Shown here in pieces: positions 47,849-59,099 of a stretch of 64,000 bases of DNA. The notes under the pieces were generated by a model, which was not told the origin of the DNA, made no database searches, and saw only the letters and a program-made list of their open reading frames with translations. The position numbers were made by a program, and so were the translations under genes. The first letter of the stretch is position 1; every line of letters starts with the position of its first letter. The DNA comes from Pomacea canaliculata (Eukaryota > Mollusca > Gastropoda > Architaenioglossa > Ampullariidae), in the NCBI RefSeq assembly GCF_003073045.1, contig NC_037603.1, positions 16,064,192 to 16,128,191 on the forward strand. The letters run 5' to 3'.

Positions 47849-48383
47849 TGCTCAATGGCTTCACGGAACCGATTCCACGAAGGCAGTCGCCGCGAGGCCG
47901 CGGTTCTGCGTCCGTGCGTGCATTTCGTTCGGTAGCGCGAAGGGCGCTTGCTTTTCGCTCTTTGCAACCGATTATCATCGGTTCAACATTTCCACCTGCT
48001 GAGCGTTCACCCGATCGACACGGCGCGAGCTCTTCACTCGAGACACAGTCAAGCGTTATTCGATACGCCGACGCGGCTGGCCGAGATGAGCAGGAGGACC
48101 AACCCTCTCTTGCTCAAACCAGCTCGCGCCTGAGCCTCGTGGGAAACGCGACAGCGAAAGCCGCGCGAATCGCCAGCGAGCCAACCCGTACCACACGCTT
48201 CTTCGGTCCGCTTCGAAACCGGCTCGCGGGTAGACGGGACGCAGACAACGATCACTTTCGACCGAGGGCGTCGCACCCGCCGAGCGAGCGCTCATTTGCC
48301 AACTGGGTGAGCACTACATGGCTATAGTAACCTTTCTCTATTGCCATGTTCACTTTCTTCGCGCCTTTCGCACACACTGCTCC
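47849..48383 (-). other. 5' external-transcribed-spacer-like segment, unit 1
   Basis: GC-rich stretch of about 535 bp between the 18S start and the promoter-like box; near-identical to 57659-58187. Open frames here on both strands (up to 159 codons) reflect high GC content and are not taken as genes. Confidence 0.65.
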
Positions 48384-48402
48384 CCATATATATAGCGCGA
48401 TT
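48379..48402 (-). promoter_or_regulatory. Putative Pol I gene promoter box, unit 1
   Basis: Minus-strand CGCTATATATATGGGGAGCA, about 540 bp upstream of the 18S 5' end. The same box sits at the same distance in unit 2 (58188-58210) and is repeated in the spacer. An AT-rich TATATATA core just upstream of the start site is a common design of invertebrate Pol I promoters. Function is inferred from position and duplication. Confidence 0.55.
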
Positions 48403-49012
48403 TTACCTTCCCCTGCCTTGTGCACGCCTCCCCTAGCACCAGGCAACGCCCCGAGCCAGACCTCCGATCTAGACCCTCCGCACCAGACCCTCCGCACAGA
48501 CCTCCGCACCAGACCCTCCGTTCGGTTTATACTTGAACGAAACGAGGTTCCCATAAGTTTCTAGCATTAAATTGAAGTTACTATAGCTAGAAGTGTGTTT
48601 TCAAAGTGTTGCCACCAGACCCTCCTCTATGCACCAGACCTCGATCGAACCATTCAGTTGGCACCAGACCTCCGCACCCGACCCTCCCTTTCAGTATACT
48701 TGAAGAAAACGACGTACCCCTAAGTTTTTTTCGACTATCAAATAGAATTACTAGTGAGTGGAAGTGTGTTTTTCAAAGTGTTGCACCACACCCTCCCCTC
48801 GAACAAACATTTTCAAAGTTTGGCACCAGACCCCCGCACACAGACCTCCTGTTTTGTATCCTTGAAGGAAACGAGGTACTAATGAGTGGAAGTGTGTTTT
48901 CAACCCTGAGCGCTCATTTGCCGATGAAAAAAACACAACTGGGTGAGCATTTTATATCTAGGAAACTTTCATTCTTGACACGGTTCCTTTCGAGCACCTT
49001 TCGGGACGCCTG

Positions 49013-49032
49013 CTCCCCATATATATAGCGCC
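49013..49032 (-). promoter_or_regulatory. Spacer-promoter-like box
   Basis: CTCCCCATATATATAGCGCC on the plus strand, in the conserved setting TTTCGGGACGCCTG before it and GACCTTGACCATCCCTGCC after it. Confidence 0.5.
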
Positions 49033-49448
49033 GACCTTGACCATCCCTGCCTTGTGCCACGCCTCCCATTGCACCAGGCCCTCCGGGCACCTGACCCTCC
49101 CTAAGCACCTGACCCTTCCAAGGCACCAGGCCCTCCGCGCACCTGACCCTCCCTAAGCACCTGACCCTCCCCCTGCACCAGGACCTCCGGGCACCTGACC
49201 CTCCCTAAGCAGATGACCCTCCCATTCAAATGGTTTGGCGAAAAGTTTTTTCTTTTTTTTTGCACCAGACCCTCCTCTCTGCACCAGACCCTCCCTTTCA
49301 AATGGTTTGGGGAAATGTATTTCTCCGTTTTACTCCAGACCCTCCCTTTTCCGCGACTTGCCGGTGAAAGATACACAACTGGGTGAGCATTTCATATCTA
49401 GAAACATTCTTTCTTGACACGATGCTTTCGAGCACCTTTCGGGACGCC

Positions 49449-49470
49449 TGCTCCCAATATATATAGCGCC
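49449..49470 (-). promoter_or_regulatory. Spacer-promoter-like box
   Basis: CTGCTCCCAATATATATAGC on the plus strand, in the same conserved setting as the box at 49013, which lies 438 bp away. Confidence 0.5.
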
Positions 49471-50000
49471 GACCTTGACCATCCCTGCCTTGTGCCACGC
49501 CTCCCATTGCACCAGGCCCTCCACGCACCTGACCCTCCCAAGGCACCAGGCCCTCCGGGCACCAGACCCTCTTCATTGCACCAGACCCTCCCATTCAAAT
49601 GGTTTGGGGAAAATTATTTCAAAGTTTTACACCAGACTCTCCCTCTTCCGCGACTTGGCGAACACCAGGTAACCTAAGCTTTAAATGCAAAAGTGAAGTA
49701 GCTTGAGCTAGATTAAGAATTTTTGCACCAGACCCTCCCCTCTTTCGTTAAAAAAAAAAAGGGGGGGGGGAAAGTGCTACGGCCTGAGCGGCTAATGGCC
49801 TGGTCCTGCCACCCTAACCCACCAGACCCTCCCATTCGATTGGTTTGGGGAAATTATTTCTAAGTTTACACCACACCCTCCCTCTTCCGCGACTTGGCGA
49901 AAATCAGGTACCCAAGCTTACTTCAATGCCAAACATCGAGTTTAAGTTCATGGCCAGAATTTAAGTGTTTTGTACTAGAGCCTCTTCCTTTGCTCCAGAA

Positions 50001-50008
<8 letters not shown>

Positions 50009-50043
<35 letters not shown>

Positions 50044-51581
50044 TTTTCATAATACTTAAATACACCAAACAGATACAATAAATATACAATATTTAACATC
50101 GTAGGAAAAACAACCACAAACGCACAAGGCACAGTCAAAAAACAAATCATGCAACAAATATGCGCACACTTCCATGTCAACCCCATATGAATGTAAGTTA
50201 AGCACTTCTCTCAAGCCCTGAAGCAAAGCACGACAGTAACAAGAAATTACATCCAACAATCATGTGACCTAATACCTCCACACAGCACACATATTAAAAA
50301 CACTTTCCAGAAATGTGCAGTTTGTTCTAGCATAAATCAAAATTTGAATGACACAAAAAAACTGCAACCATATTGTTCTCACAAAAACTTATTTCTCCTT
50401 TGTACAAAAAAAAAAAAAAAAAAAATTGCACGACAGTACCTACACCCTCACTATGTAGGAATGTTTGCATAATAGAAATTCACAAATTTATTTAATCTCG
50501 AGGCAACAGCCAACAAACTGTTATTCAGAGCAATAATAGCAGACCCATTTTTATTCACATCAGCTAACAATGAAGAATCAAAATATTTTCTATATAAAAC
50601 AGCAAATTTTTTTTTTTTTTTTAAACCATGAAATATCACGCAAATTGTTCAGTTATACTAAAACTTGTGAAACTGTACAGGCCAAAGTAATTTGGTTCAG
50701 CACAAAGTACAGTCTCTCTCAAAGCAGAAGTCTTTTACACTTGCCTTCAGACATTATGACTACAGATGCTACGAGGAAAATTTTCCAACCTGAGTGAAAT
50801 GCAAATCTTCCCCATGCAATCTCACAAACAAACAAACAAACCAAAAAAAAAAAAAAAAAAAAAAAAAAGCGCATTTATACAAATGGCTGATAATCAAACA
50901 AGTATTTACATATTTTAACAGAACTTCCATCTTCATTGGTTGCATACCACCGACTGCAAAACACTTTCCAGAAATGTGCAGTTTGTTCCAGCATAAATCA
51001 AAATTTGAATGACACAAAAACTGCAGCCATATTGTTCTCACAAAAAACTTATTTCTCCCAAGCCCTAAGCGCATTTATACAAATGGCTGATAATGAAACA
51101 AGTATTTACATATTTTAACAGGGAAGCAAGACAGATAAGAATGTGAAAAGAAAGACTAACTAGACTATTAAAGAAAGTGTTGTGGAGACTGCCAAATGTT
51201 GGCAGTAAAGCACGAATTAAGACAGAATGGATAAAAATTGCACCAAAAATGTAAATGAAAACAGATAAAGGACACCTGAGGCTTAACACAGTTTTAGCAG
51301 TTAAACACATGGTTTGATGACGTTGCCAATGGAAGTAACAGTAAGCAAGACTGTACATTTGTTCTACACCTGAGAAACATAAATAAACAAACAAAAAAAA
51401 AAAAACAACAAAAACAAACAAAACAAAAAAAAAAAAAAAAAAAAAACACATAATTTACAAAAAAAACAAACAAAACTATGGATGTCACAAAACACAAACA
51501 CAAAAGAGGGAGGAAGAGGAATGTGGAAAACAAACAGGATTCGCAGGCTTTTCATTAGACCACAATGTAAATGCATTCTCA

Positions 51582-51616
<35 letters not shown>

Positions 51617-54600
51617 CAGAAACATTCAATGTGTGAAGAAAAGCTGCTCATATGGTATCCATTTTAGTGCAAAACATTCTGGCTTACTATTTATTGTGTA
51701 ATAATATTTTTCTACATGATATCTTTTTTTTATTTCCAATACAAATGAGTTCACATTTAGATGAATATTGAAACATTTGCACCGGTAAATATAAAACTTG
51801 CCATAATTAGAATAAGGCTGAATATCTTATCTGTCATAAGCTCATTTTGGACTCCAAATAGTATTAACTGTTTCTTTACTTCTATCTGCTCACAATGAGC
51901 ACATTTTTCTTTTAACTTAGTAAAGAGATCATTCCAAAATTTTTTAACAATAATACAATCAAAAAACAAGTGGTTCTATAGATTCCCTTGACTGATTGCA
52001 GAAGGTGCAAAGATCTGAATCTCTAAGTTTTATTTGATATAATAGTGTGTTTGTAGCTAAAACACGATGCAGAATACGATATTGAAACCACTGAAGTTTT
52101 GTATCCATTGTAACAATAAAGGGTGAGCAAATATTTGTCCCCACTGAGGTCTGGAAAAACTTTTTCCCATTTTCTAATGCATGTAGGAGGCGTCTGTGGA
52201 CACAACAGTTTATTATATATACCTTTTGTGCCTTTTTATGCTTGTTTATGGCTAACAGTGGTGCATAGCATGTAGTATTTCTATCTGATTGTTTCCATAA
52301 GTGACCAATCTTTCTTTTATATCTGACAATGGCCATGATTCTACTGTAATACTCGAGAAAGTTTATATTTTGCCATGTATTTGTTGGAATATTTCAAATT
52401 TCATAGGTATTTCCATTATTATCAAGTAAATCCCAATTTTCATAATATTACAGTTTAACCATTTTTCTACTGTTTTTTGTGTATCATTTTTGGACAGAAA
52501 AGTATTAAAAAATAACGGTTCATGCAGAAATTCTGTAAGTGACAAGGGGTAAATCTAGTGCAAAAGTCAGAAAAAATAGCGAATACATCTTTCCAAAACA
52601 CATTTGTTTCAGCAATATTTTCCAGAAAGTATCCTCCATACTGTTGAAAATTTAAAATCTGTGGATGAATTGAATTCAAAAGGTACTTCCAGCCTGCATT
52701 TGATGTACAAATCTTCCTTATCCATGTCAGCTTGAGTGCATTATGAAAGCATTGATATCCACTACCTTTAGTCCCCTTCTGAGTATTTCCTGATAACAGT
52801 GGTTTTTTAATTTTGTGAATTTTCTTCTTCCAAATGAACTCAAAGGCTGACTGACTAATTTTCTTAAGAATATTCTTACCAGGACAGGGAAGAGTAATAA
52901 ATAGATGAGTAAATAAAGACAGTATAAGGGATTTGAATACAGCGTTTCTCCCTATTGGTGTGAGATCTCTCGCCTTCCATTCCATCATAATCCTGTGCAT
53001 TTTAGTAAAATTCTTTTGGTAGTTAATATTTATCACAGCTTCAAGGTCTAGAGAAAAAGTAATACAAGAACTGTAAATGTTTCGGGATTCCATTGAATTT
53101 TTATTGAGTCATATAGCGTGTTCAAGCAGCCTCGATTAATACCAATCCAAATTGCAGCAGTTTTATCAAAGTTAATATTGAGACCTGAAAACAGCAAAAC
53201 TTCTCCAATTCCAAACAGTTGCTTCAAAAGATTCTTTAGATCCATCAAGAAACAATGACATGTCATCAGCAAATTGTGACACTAGGAATGATTTGCTTCC
53301 ACAACTATACCTTTAATATCAGCATTATCTCTAAGTAGAATGGAGAGAATTTCCGCACATATAAGGAAGATATATGGCGGAAAGAGGATCGCCCTGTCTG
53401 CAACCTCGTTCTATACGAAAACGTCGAGAGACACAGCCATTTACAATAAGGCAAGATTCTGCATCTTTATAAAATACATTTACCCACCGTAAAAGATCTG
53501 GTCCAAAATTAAACAGTCTAAGGGCTTTCTGAATAAATGAGTGTGCAATGGAATCGAAAGCTTTCTCAAAGTCCACTAGCAGTAGCAAACCTGGCTTCCG
53601 CTGTAACTGAGTATAGTATAATATATATCATATACTAGTCTAATATTATCTGCAGTCGATCTTCCTTGCCATAAAACCTCTCTGATCCTCGTGAATAATA
53701 AATGGCATAACTCGCTTTATAATCTCTGAGCTATACAGGTGAGGCATTTTATATGACACATTTAATAAAGAGATTGGGCGCCAATTTTTTAACAGATGTT
53801 TGGGTTTGTCTCCTTTTTGTATTAGTGTTATAAACCCCCTGTCTCCTGTTTTAACAGATAAACTGCCCATTTGAACCCCTCATTTAATGATCTTATTAGA
53901 GAATATTCCTAAATCTTTCCAAAAGAATTTGAAGAACTCTACTGGGAAACCATCATTTCCAGGGCTTTTATCATTCTCATTTCTCTAAGAGCTCTGCATG
54001 CTTCTTTTCTGTTATTAAACCTTCTAATTCATTCTTTTCATCTTCAGTTAGTATTGGGAAGTTATTTTTTCTCCAGACAGTTTGGCTTAACTCCATTAAT
54101 TCAGACTCCTTACTTCTATACAATTCTCTATAATATGCTTCAACATTCTTCTGTAATCAGTTTTTGATCGCAAAGGATTTCCCCATTTTCTTTCTCTATT
54201 GTCTTCATTAATTACTTACAAAATGTCTTTTTTTCTCTAAATTACGAAGTATTTTAGAATTTTTTCTCCTTCGAAAATCCATTTTGCTTTCGATCGTATC
54301 CTCAATCCTTCAACTCTATGTTCGCCTAATATTTCTGTAGTTCATTTTGCAGTGCCTACAAGCTGTAATGGTGGAGTCTTCAGTCATGTTTTTCTTCTAT
54401 GTTACTTATTTGTTGTTTTAGCTCTTTCTTCTTGTAATCTGCTTCTTCTTTTTTGGCAGATGCATAAGCTATCTGGCTCCCCTAATCTGTAAAGTAACAT
54501 TTCAAAAAAAAAAGTTGATCACTTATTTGGAGGTGAAGATCAGAAGGAGAAATGGAGTCCAGTGATTCACGACAATATGGTAAAGCTGCATATTGTTCTC

Positions 54601-55470
54601 TAGTCTCGCAATGACCTTCTTGGCTAATTGTATGGACTCCTCATCTTTAAGAAGGGTTTATTAAACTTCCAGAATGTCTCTGCATTTTCCATGATTTTTT
54701 CCTAGCTGAAGTGATATCATTATAGGGGAATGGTCAGATCTATAAGATGGTTCTATTTTGCTGAAAGTAACTTCCGGTAAATGTTGTCTGATATCAGAAA
54801 GAAGTTCTAACCTAGCCTGTTTGTAGTGGGTGTCTCTTGCGCCAAGTGAAACCTTTAGTCTCAGAATGCATCTCTTCTCCAAATATCAAACTAGATTAAA
54901 CTCTTCATAATGTTTTTTTACTATTTTCTCGAATTGGGATTATTTATTCTTTTATAGTTGCAAATAATCAAGAGTTGGGTTTAAACCAAAAGGTTCAATC
55001 ACCAGTCATGATGAATAGACTTTTTCCTCGATTATGCGAGCTTTTCTTTAAGTTACTGTAATAAAGCTGGACTATCAGTATTATGGGCCATGAAGGTTAA
55101 CTAGCAGATAATCAGAGTCATCAATGCACACTTTTAAAATCATAAAGTTTCCAGCTGGGATCATTGTATAGATCTTTGTATTTGTATTCGAAGTTATTAT
55201 TGATTAAATGCAGACCCTTAGCGTTTGAACTGTGAGAATTAAAGTAAACATCATATCCCATTTTGCTTTGACATAGTTTCTATTTTTTAGTAAAATGAGT
55301 TTCTTGAATACAGTATACGTCTGTATTTTTTCTTTAAGAAATGGAGAATATCATCTCTTTGTATTCGGGTCCCAACCTCGACAAATTCAGTAGACATATA
55401 GTTAACTTATCCATTATTTTTTTAATTAGGAAAGAAAAAAAAAAAAAAAAAAAAAAAAAAAACAACAACA
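50009..55470 (-). mobile_element. L1/Tx1-like LINE inserted in the rDNA-type spacer
   Basis: A poly-A tail (poly-T on plus, 50009-50041) marks the 3' end. On the minus strand: an apurinic-type endonuclease start near 55410 (MDKLTICLLNL) with a later SDHSPIMISLQL motif (about 54.73 kb). The RT follows, with LIQKGDKPKHLLKNWRPISL (53.8 kb), DFEKAFDSIAHSFIQKALRL, GCRQGDPLSA (53.4 kb) and the catalytic SQFADDMSLFLD (53.26 kb). The C-terminal tail has KLQWFQYRILHRVLATNTL and a DLCTFCNQSRESIEPL CCHC-like motif (52.0 kb). These fit the L1/Tx1 group. The long 3' UTR (50.0-51.7 kb) contains internal duplications. No ORF1 is found, so it is truncated at or just before ORF2. Stops and frameshifts break the endonuclease and RT into pieces. 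Confidence 0.88.
50309..51120 (-). repeat. Internal direct duplications in the LINE 3' UTR
   Basis: A ~95-bp block (AACACTTTCCAGAAATGTGC ... AAAACTTATTTCTCC) lies at 50309-50398 and again at 50960-51057. A second block of 54 bp (GCGCATTTATACAAATGGCT ... TTTACATATTTTAACAG) lies at 50868-50921 and 51067-51120. Copies are nearly identical. Confidence 0.85.
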
Positions 55471-55489
55471 AACTAGACTGCCCAAAAAA

Positions 55490-56480
55490 GATACACAACT
55501 GGGTGAGCATTTCATATCTAGAAACATTCTTTCTTGACACGGTCGCTTTCGAGCACCTTTCGGGACGCCTGCTCCCAATATATATAGCGCCGACCTTGAC
55601 CATCCCTGCCTTGTGCCACGCCTCCCATTACACCAGGCCCTCCACGCACCTGACCCTCCCAAGGCACCAGGCCCTCCGGGCACCAGACCCTCTTCATTGC
55701 ACCAGACCCTCCCATTCAAATGGTTTGGGGAAAATTATTTCAAAGTTTTACACCAGACTCTCCCTCTTCCGCGACTTGGCGAACACCAGGTAACCTAAGC
55801 TTTAAATGCAAAAGTGAAGTAGCTTGAGCTAGATTAAGAATTTTTGCACCAGACCCTCCCCTCTTTCGTTAAAAAAAAAAGGGGGGGAAGTGCTACGGCC
55901 TGAGCGGCTAATGGCCTGGTCCTGCCACCCTAACCCACCAGACCCTCCCATTCGATTGGTTTGGGGGAAATTATTTCTAAGTTTTACACCACACCCTCCC
56001 TCTTCCGCGACTTGGCGAAAATCAGGTACCCAAGCTACTTCAATGCCAAACATCGATTTAAGTTCATGGGCAGAATTTAAGTGTTTTGTACTAGAGCCTC
56101 TTCTTTGCTCCAGAACCTCTTGTTCAACTGGTTTGGCGAAAATTATGTTTAAGTTTTGCAACAGACTTTTCCGTGACATGGTGAAAATCAGGTAAGGTTT
56201 AGGTGTAAAAGTGAATTAGCTTGAGCTAGATTAAGAATGATTGTTTAGCGGGCTGTTCCCGGTTTGTTATTCTGGGTCTTCTCCCCTAGCCTGACTAAGT
56301 CTGTAGGTAATAAGCTTTTTCACAAGCGACAGGCCAGCGGTACATGGGTAGAGACGCATCCCACCCGGACCTTCGTTTCAAGTTCACGGCTGCCCTCTCA
56401 GCCTGCAAGTATTGTTAACGGCTGCCGACACTGTGCTTGGTTTTGCTCATAGTCGCGGCCGTGGTACCGCCGCGTACCAT
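55490..56480 (-). repeat. rDNA-type spacer, right of the LINE
   Basis: The first ~630 bp (55490-56120) repeat 49370-50008 almost base for base, so the LINE is flanked by direct copies of the same spacer segment. It then continues into CTTGTTCAACTGGTTTGGCG and the distal segment shared with unit 1. The promoter-like box is at 55569-55590. Confidence 0.8.
55569..55590 (-). promoter_or_regulatory. Spacer-promoter-like box
   Basis: GCCTGCTCCCAATATATATA on the plus strand; duplicate of the box at 49449. Confidence 0.5.
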
Positions 56481-56659
56481 TCGTTGGCAGTTCGAGCATC
56501 CGAGGGCTAGAGGAATATCATTCCCATTACATCCTTTCCTTCGGTTTGATATTTCCCCAGTGTTATTGGGTAGGGCCATAAGGGACCCCCCCGTGGGCAT
56601 TGAATGTTTCTTAACTAATGCCTCATCTCCCGAATAAACCTCCGACTTCCATCCGGTTT

Positions 56660-57658
56660 CTGCCGGTGGTTGCCTGAGGCTATCCCCGTCAAATCCTGTA
56701 ATTTCAGATTGCAACCATATAAGCTGCCCGCAGAGGTGATGATACAACACCTCCGGAGCGCTAGTTGGCATCGTTTATGGTCAGAACTACGACGGTAGCT
56801 GATCGTCTTCGAACCTCTGACTCTCATTCTTGACTACTGGCAAATGCTTTCGCAGTTGTTCGTCTTGCGATGATCGAAGAATTTCACCTCTAACACCGCA
56901 ATACGGATGTCCCCGTCTGTCCCTCTTAATCATTGCCTCGTGTTCCCAAAACCAGCAAAATAGAAGCGAGGTGCTATTCCATTATTCCATGCACCATTAT
57001 TCAGGCTGACGAGCCTGCTTTGAACACTCTAATTTCTTCAAAGTATGCCTGACATCCAACTACGAGCTTTTTATTCGCAATAACTTTAATATATGCTATT
57101 GGAGCTGGAATTACCGCGGCTGCTGGCACCAGACTTGCCCTCCAACTGATCCTCGTTAAAGGGTTTAAAGTGTACTCATTCCAATTGCGGAACCTCAAAA
57201 GAGTTCCGTATTGTTATTTTTCGTCACTACCTCCCAACGCTGGGAAAGTTGCGCGCCTGCTGACTCATGCTCCCTCTCCGGAATCGAACCCTGATTCCCC
57301 GTTACCCGTAGTCAACATGGTAGGCCTATCACGTACCATCGACATTTGAAAGATGAGTCGCCGGCTCGAGGCCATGCGATCGGCACAAAGTTATCCAGAG
57401 TCACCAAAAGGGACTGGGCCGAAACCCAGACTGGTTTTGAACTAATAAAAGCGCTCTTTCCCGGCTTTGACCCCGCTTCGGAGCTGGTTTGCATGTATTA
57501 GCTCTAGAATTCCACAGTTAGCCAAGTAGAAATGGATCATCTAAGGAACCTCGACTGATTTAATGAGCCATTCGCGGGTTCACCGTACGAGGGTGTGTAC
57601 TTAGACATGCATGGCTTAATCTTTGAGACAAGCATATGACTACTGGCAGGATCAACAA
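56660..57658 (-). rRNA. 18S rRNA-like gene, copy 2, 5' ~1 kb only
   Basis: The uninterrupted copy. From the minus strand: GTTGATCCTGCCAGTAGTCA, CTTTGAGACAAGC complement, CTAGAGCTAATACATGC-type block, GAGCAGCCGCGGTAATTCCA-like block, GGTGAAATTCTTCGATCATC, and GACCATAAACGATGCCAACT. After that come only a shortened TATGGTTGCAATCTGAAATT / ATTTGACGGGG remnant, then unrelated sequence. The 3' ~700 bases of 18S, ITS, 5.8S and 28S are absent. Universal blocks of the first half are well kept, while variable helices are shorter than usual. I read it as an 18S-derived satellite unit rather than a working rRNA gene; a strongly diverged functional copy is less likely because the 3' domain is missing. Confidence 0.9.
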
Positions 57659-58187
57659 CAATGCTCAATGGCTTCACGGAACCGATTCCCACGAAGCAGT
57701 CGCCGCGAGGCCGCGGGTTCTGCGTCCGTGCGTGCATTTCGTTCGGTAGCGCCGAAGGGCGCTTGCTTTTCGCTCTTGCAACCGAATCATCGGTTCAACA
57801 TTTCCACTTGCTGAGCGTTCACCCGATCGACACGGGCGAGCTCTTTCACTCGAGACACAGTCAAGCGTTATTCGATACGCCGACGCGGCTGGCCGAGAGG
57901 AGCAGGAGGACCAACCCCTCTCTCTGCTCAACCAGCTCACGCCTGAGCTGTGGGAAACGCGACAACGAGAGCCGCGCGAATCGCCAGCGAGCCAACCCGT
58001 ACCACACCTTCTTCGGTCCGCTTCGAAACCGGCTCGCGGTAGGACGGGACGCAGACAACGATCATTTTCGACCGAGAGCGTCGCACGCCGAGCGAGCGCT
58101 CATTTGCCAACTGGGTGAGCACTACATGGCTAATAGTAACCTTTCTCTATTGCCATGTTCACTTTCTCGCGCCTTTCGGCACACCTG
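57659..58187 (-). other. 5' external-transcribed-spacer-like segment, unit 2
   Basis: Same length and text as 47849-48383, with fewer small gaps. GC-rich; several overlapping open frames on both strands are not taken as genes. Confidence 0.65.
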
Positions 58188-58210
58188 CTCCCCATATATA
58201 TAGCGCCGAC
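58188..58210 (-). promoter_or_regulatory. Putative Pol I gene promoter box, unit 2
   Basis: Minus-strand GTCGGCGCTATATATATGGG, about 530 bp upstream of the 18S 5' end, followed by GAGCAGGTGTGCCGAAAGG. It shares the downstream AACTGGGTGAGCA block with the spacer copies. Confidence 0.55.
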
Positions 58211-59020
58211 TTTTACCTTCCCTGCCTTGTGCCACGCCTCCCCTAGCACCAGGCCCTCCGCACCAGACCCTCCGATCTAGACCCTCCGCACCAGACCCTC
58301 CGCACCAGACCCTCCGCACCAGACCCTCCTGTTCGGTATACTTGAACGAAACGAGGTTCCCCTAAGCTTCTAGCATTAAATTGAAGTTACTAATAGCTAG
58401 AAGTGTGTTTTCAAAGTGTTGCACCAGACCCTCCTCTATGCACCAGACCCTCCGATCGAACCATTTTCCAAGTTTGGCACCAGACCCTCCGCACCCGACC
58501 CTCCCTTTCAGTATACTTGAAGAAAACGACGTACCCCTAAGCTTCGACTATCAAATAGAAGTTACTAGTGAGTGGAAGTGTGTTTTCAAAGTGTTGCACC
58601 ACACCCTCCCCTCGAACAAACATTTTCAAAGTTTGGCACCAGACCCTCCGCACCAGACCCTCCTGTTCTGTATCCTTGAAGGAAACGAGGTACTAATGAG
58701 TGGAAGTGTGTTTTCAACCCTGAGCGCTCATTTGCCGATGAAAAAAACACAACTGGGTGAGCATTTCATATCTAGGAAACCTTCATTCTTGACACGGTTC
58801 CTTTCGAGCACCTTTCGGGACGCCTGCTCCCCATATATATAGCGCCGACCTTGACCATCCCTGCCTTGTGCCACGCCTCCCATTGCACCAGGCCCTCCGG
58901 GCACCTGACCCTCCCTAGGAACCTGATCCTCCCTAAGCACCTGACCCTCCCAAAGCACCAGGCCCTCCGCGCACCTGACCCTCCCCCTGCACCAGGCGTG
59001 AGCGACTATTGACCTGGTCC
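58211..59020 (-). repeat. rDNA-type spacer, unit 2 upstream
   Basis: Tandem CACCAGACCCTCCG repeats (six in a row at about 58250-58330) and the longer GTATACTTGAAGAAAACGA blocks also seen at 48530-48900. One promoter-like box lies at 58829-58848. Confidence 0.8.
58829..58848 (-). promoter_or_regulatory. Spacer-promoter-like box
   Basis: CCCCATATATATAGCGCCGA on the plus strand, in the same setting (TTTCGAGCACCTTTCGGGAC) as the other spacer copies. Confidence 0.5.
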
Positions 59021-59099
59021 TGTGGCTTTACCATTGCCACGGCTTTGACACCGCGGAGTGTATCGCAGCCTCCGGAGCATAAAGTTTCTTTACATATTC

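Larger units (their letters stand above)
48403..50008 (-). repeat. rDNA-type intergenic spacer with CACCAGACCCTCC repeats
   Basis: Dense array of 13-15 bp CACCAGACCCTCC / CACCTGACCCTCC variants, broken by longer recurring blocks (CTTGAAGGAAACGAGGTACT, CCCATTCAAATGGTTTGGGG, AACTGGGTGAGCATTTC). Two further promoter-like boxes lie at 49013-49032 and 49451-49470. It ends abruptly at the poly-T of the LINE. The frames of up to 140 codons here are products of the repeats and not genes. Confidence 0.8.

Noticed and set aside
47848-48327. 159-codon open frame on the plus strand beside the 18S start (and its twin at 57661-58203)
   Set aside because: Lies in the GC-rich external-spacer-like segment, opposite to the rRNA direction, with several other frames open over the same bases. 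The encoded peptide has no domain-like features.
48381-49677. Many 60-140 codon frames with GPG/APDPP-like peptides in the spacer
   Set aside because: They come from translating the CACCAGACCCTCC tandem repeat; the same peptides recur wherever the repeat does.
50769-51582. Poly-F frames on the minus strand around 51 kb
   Set aside because: Poly-A tracts in the LINE 3' UTR read on the other strand.
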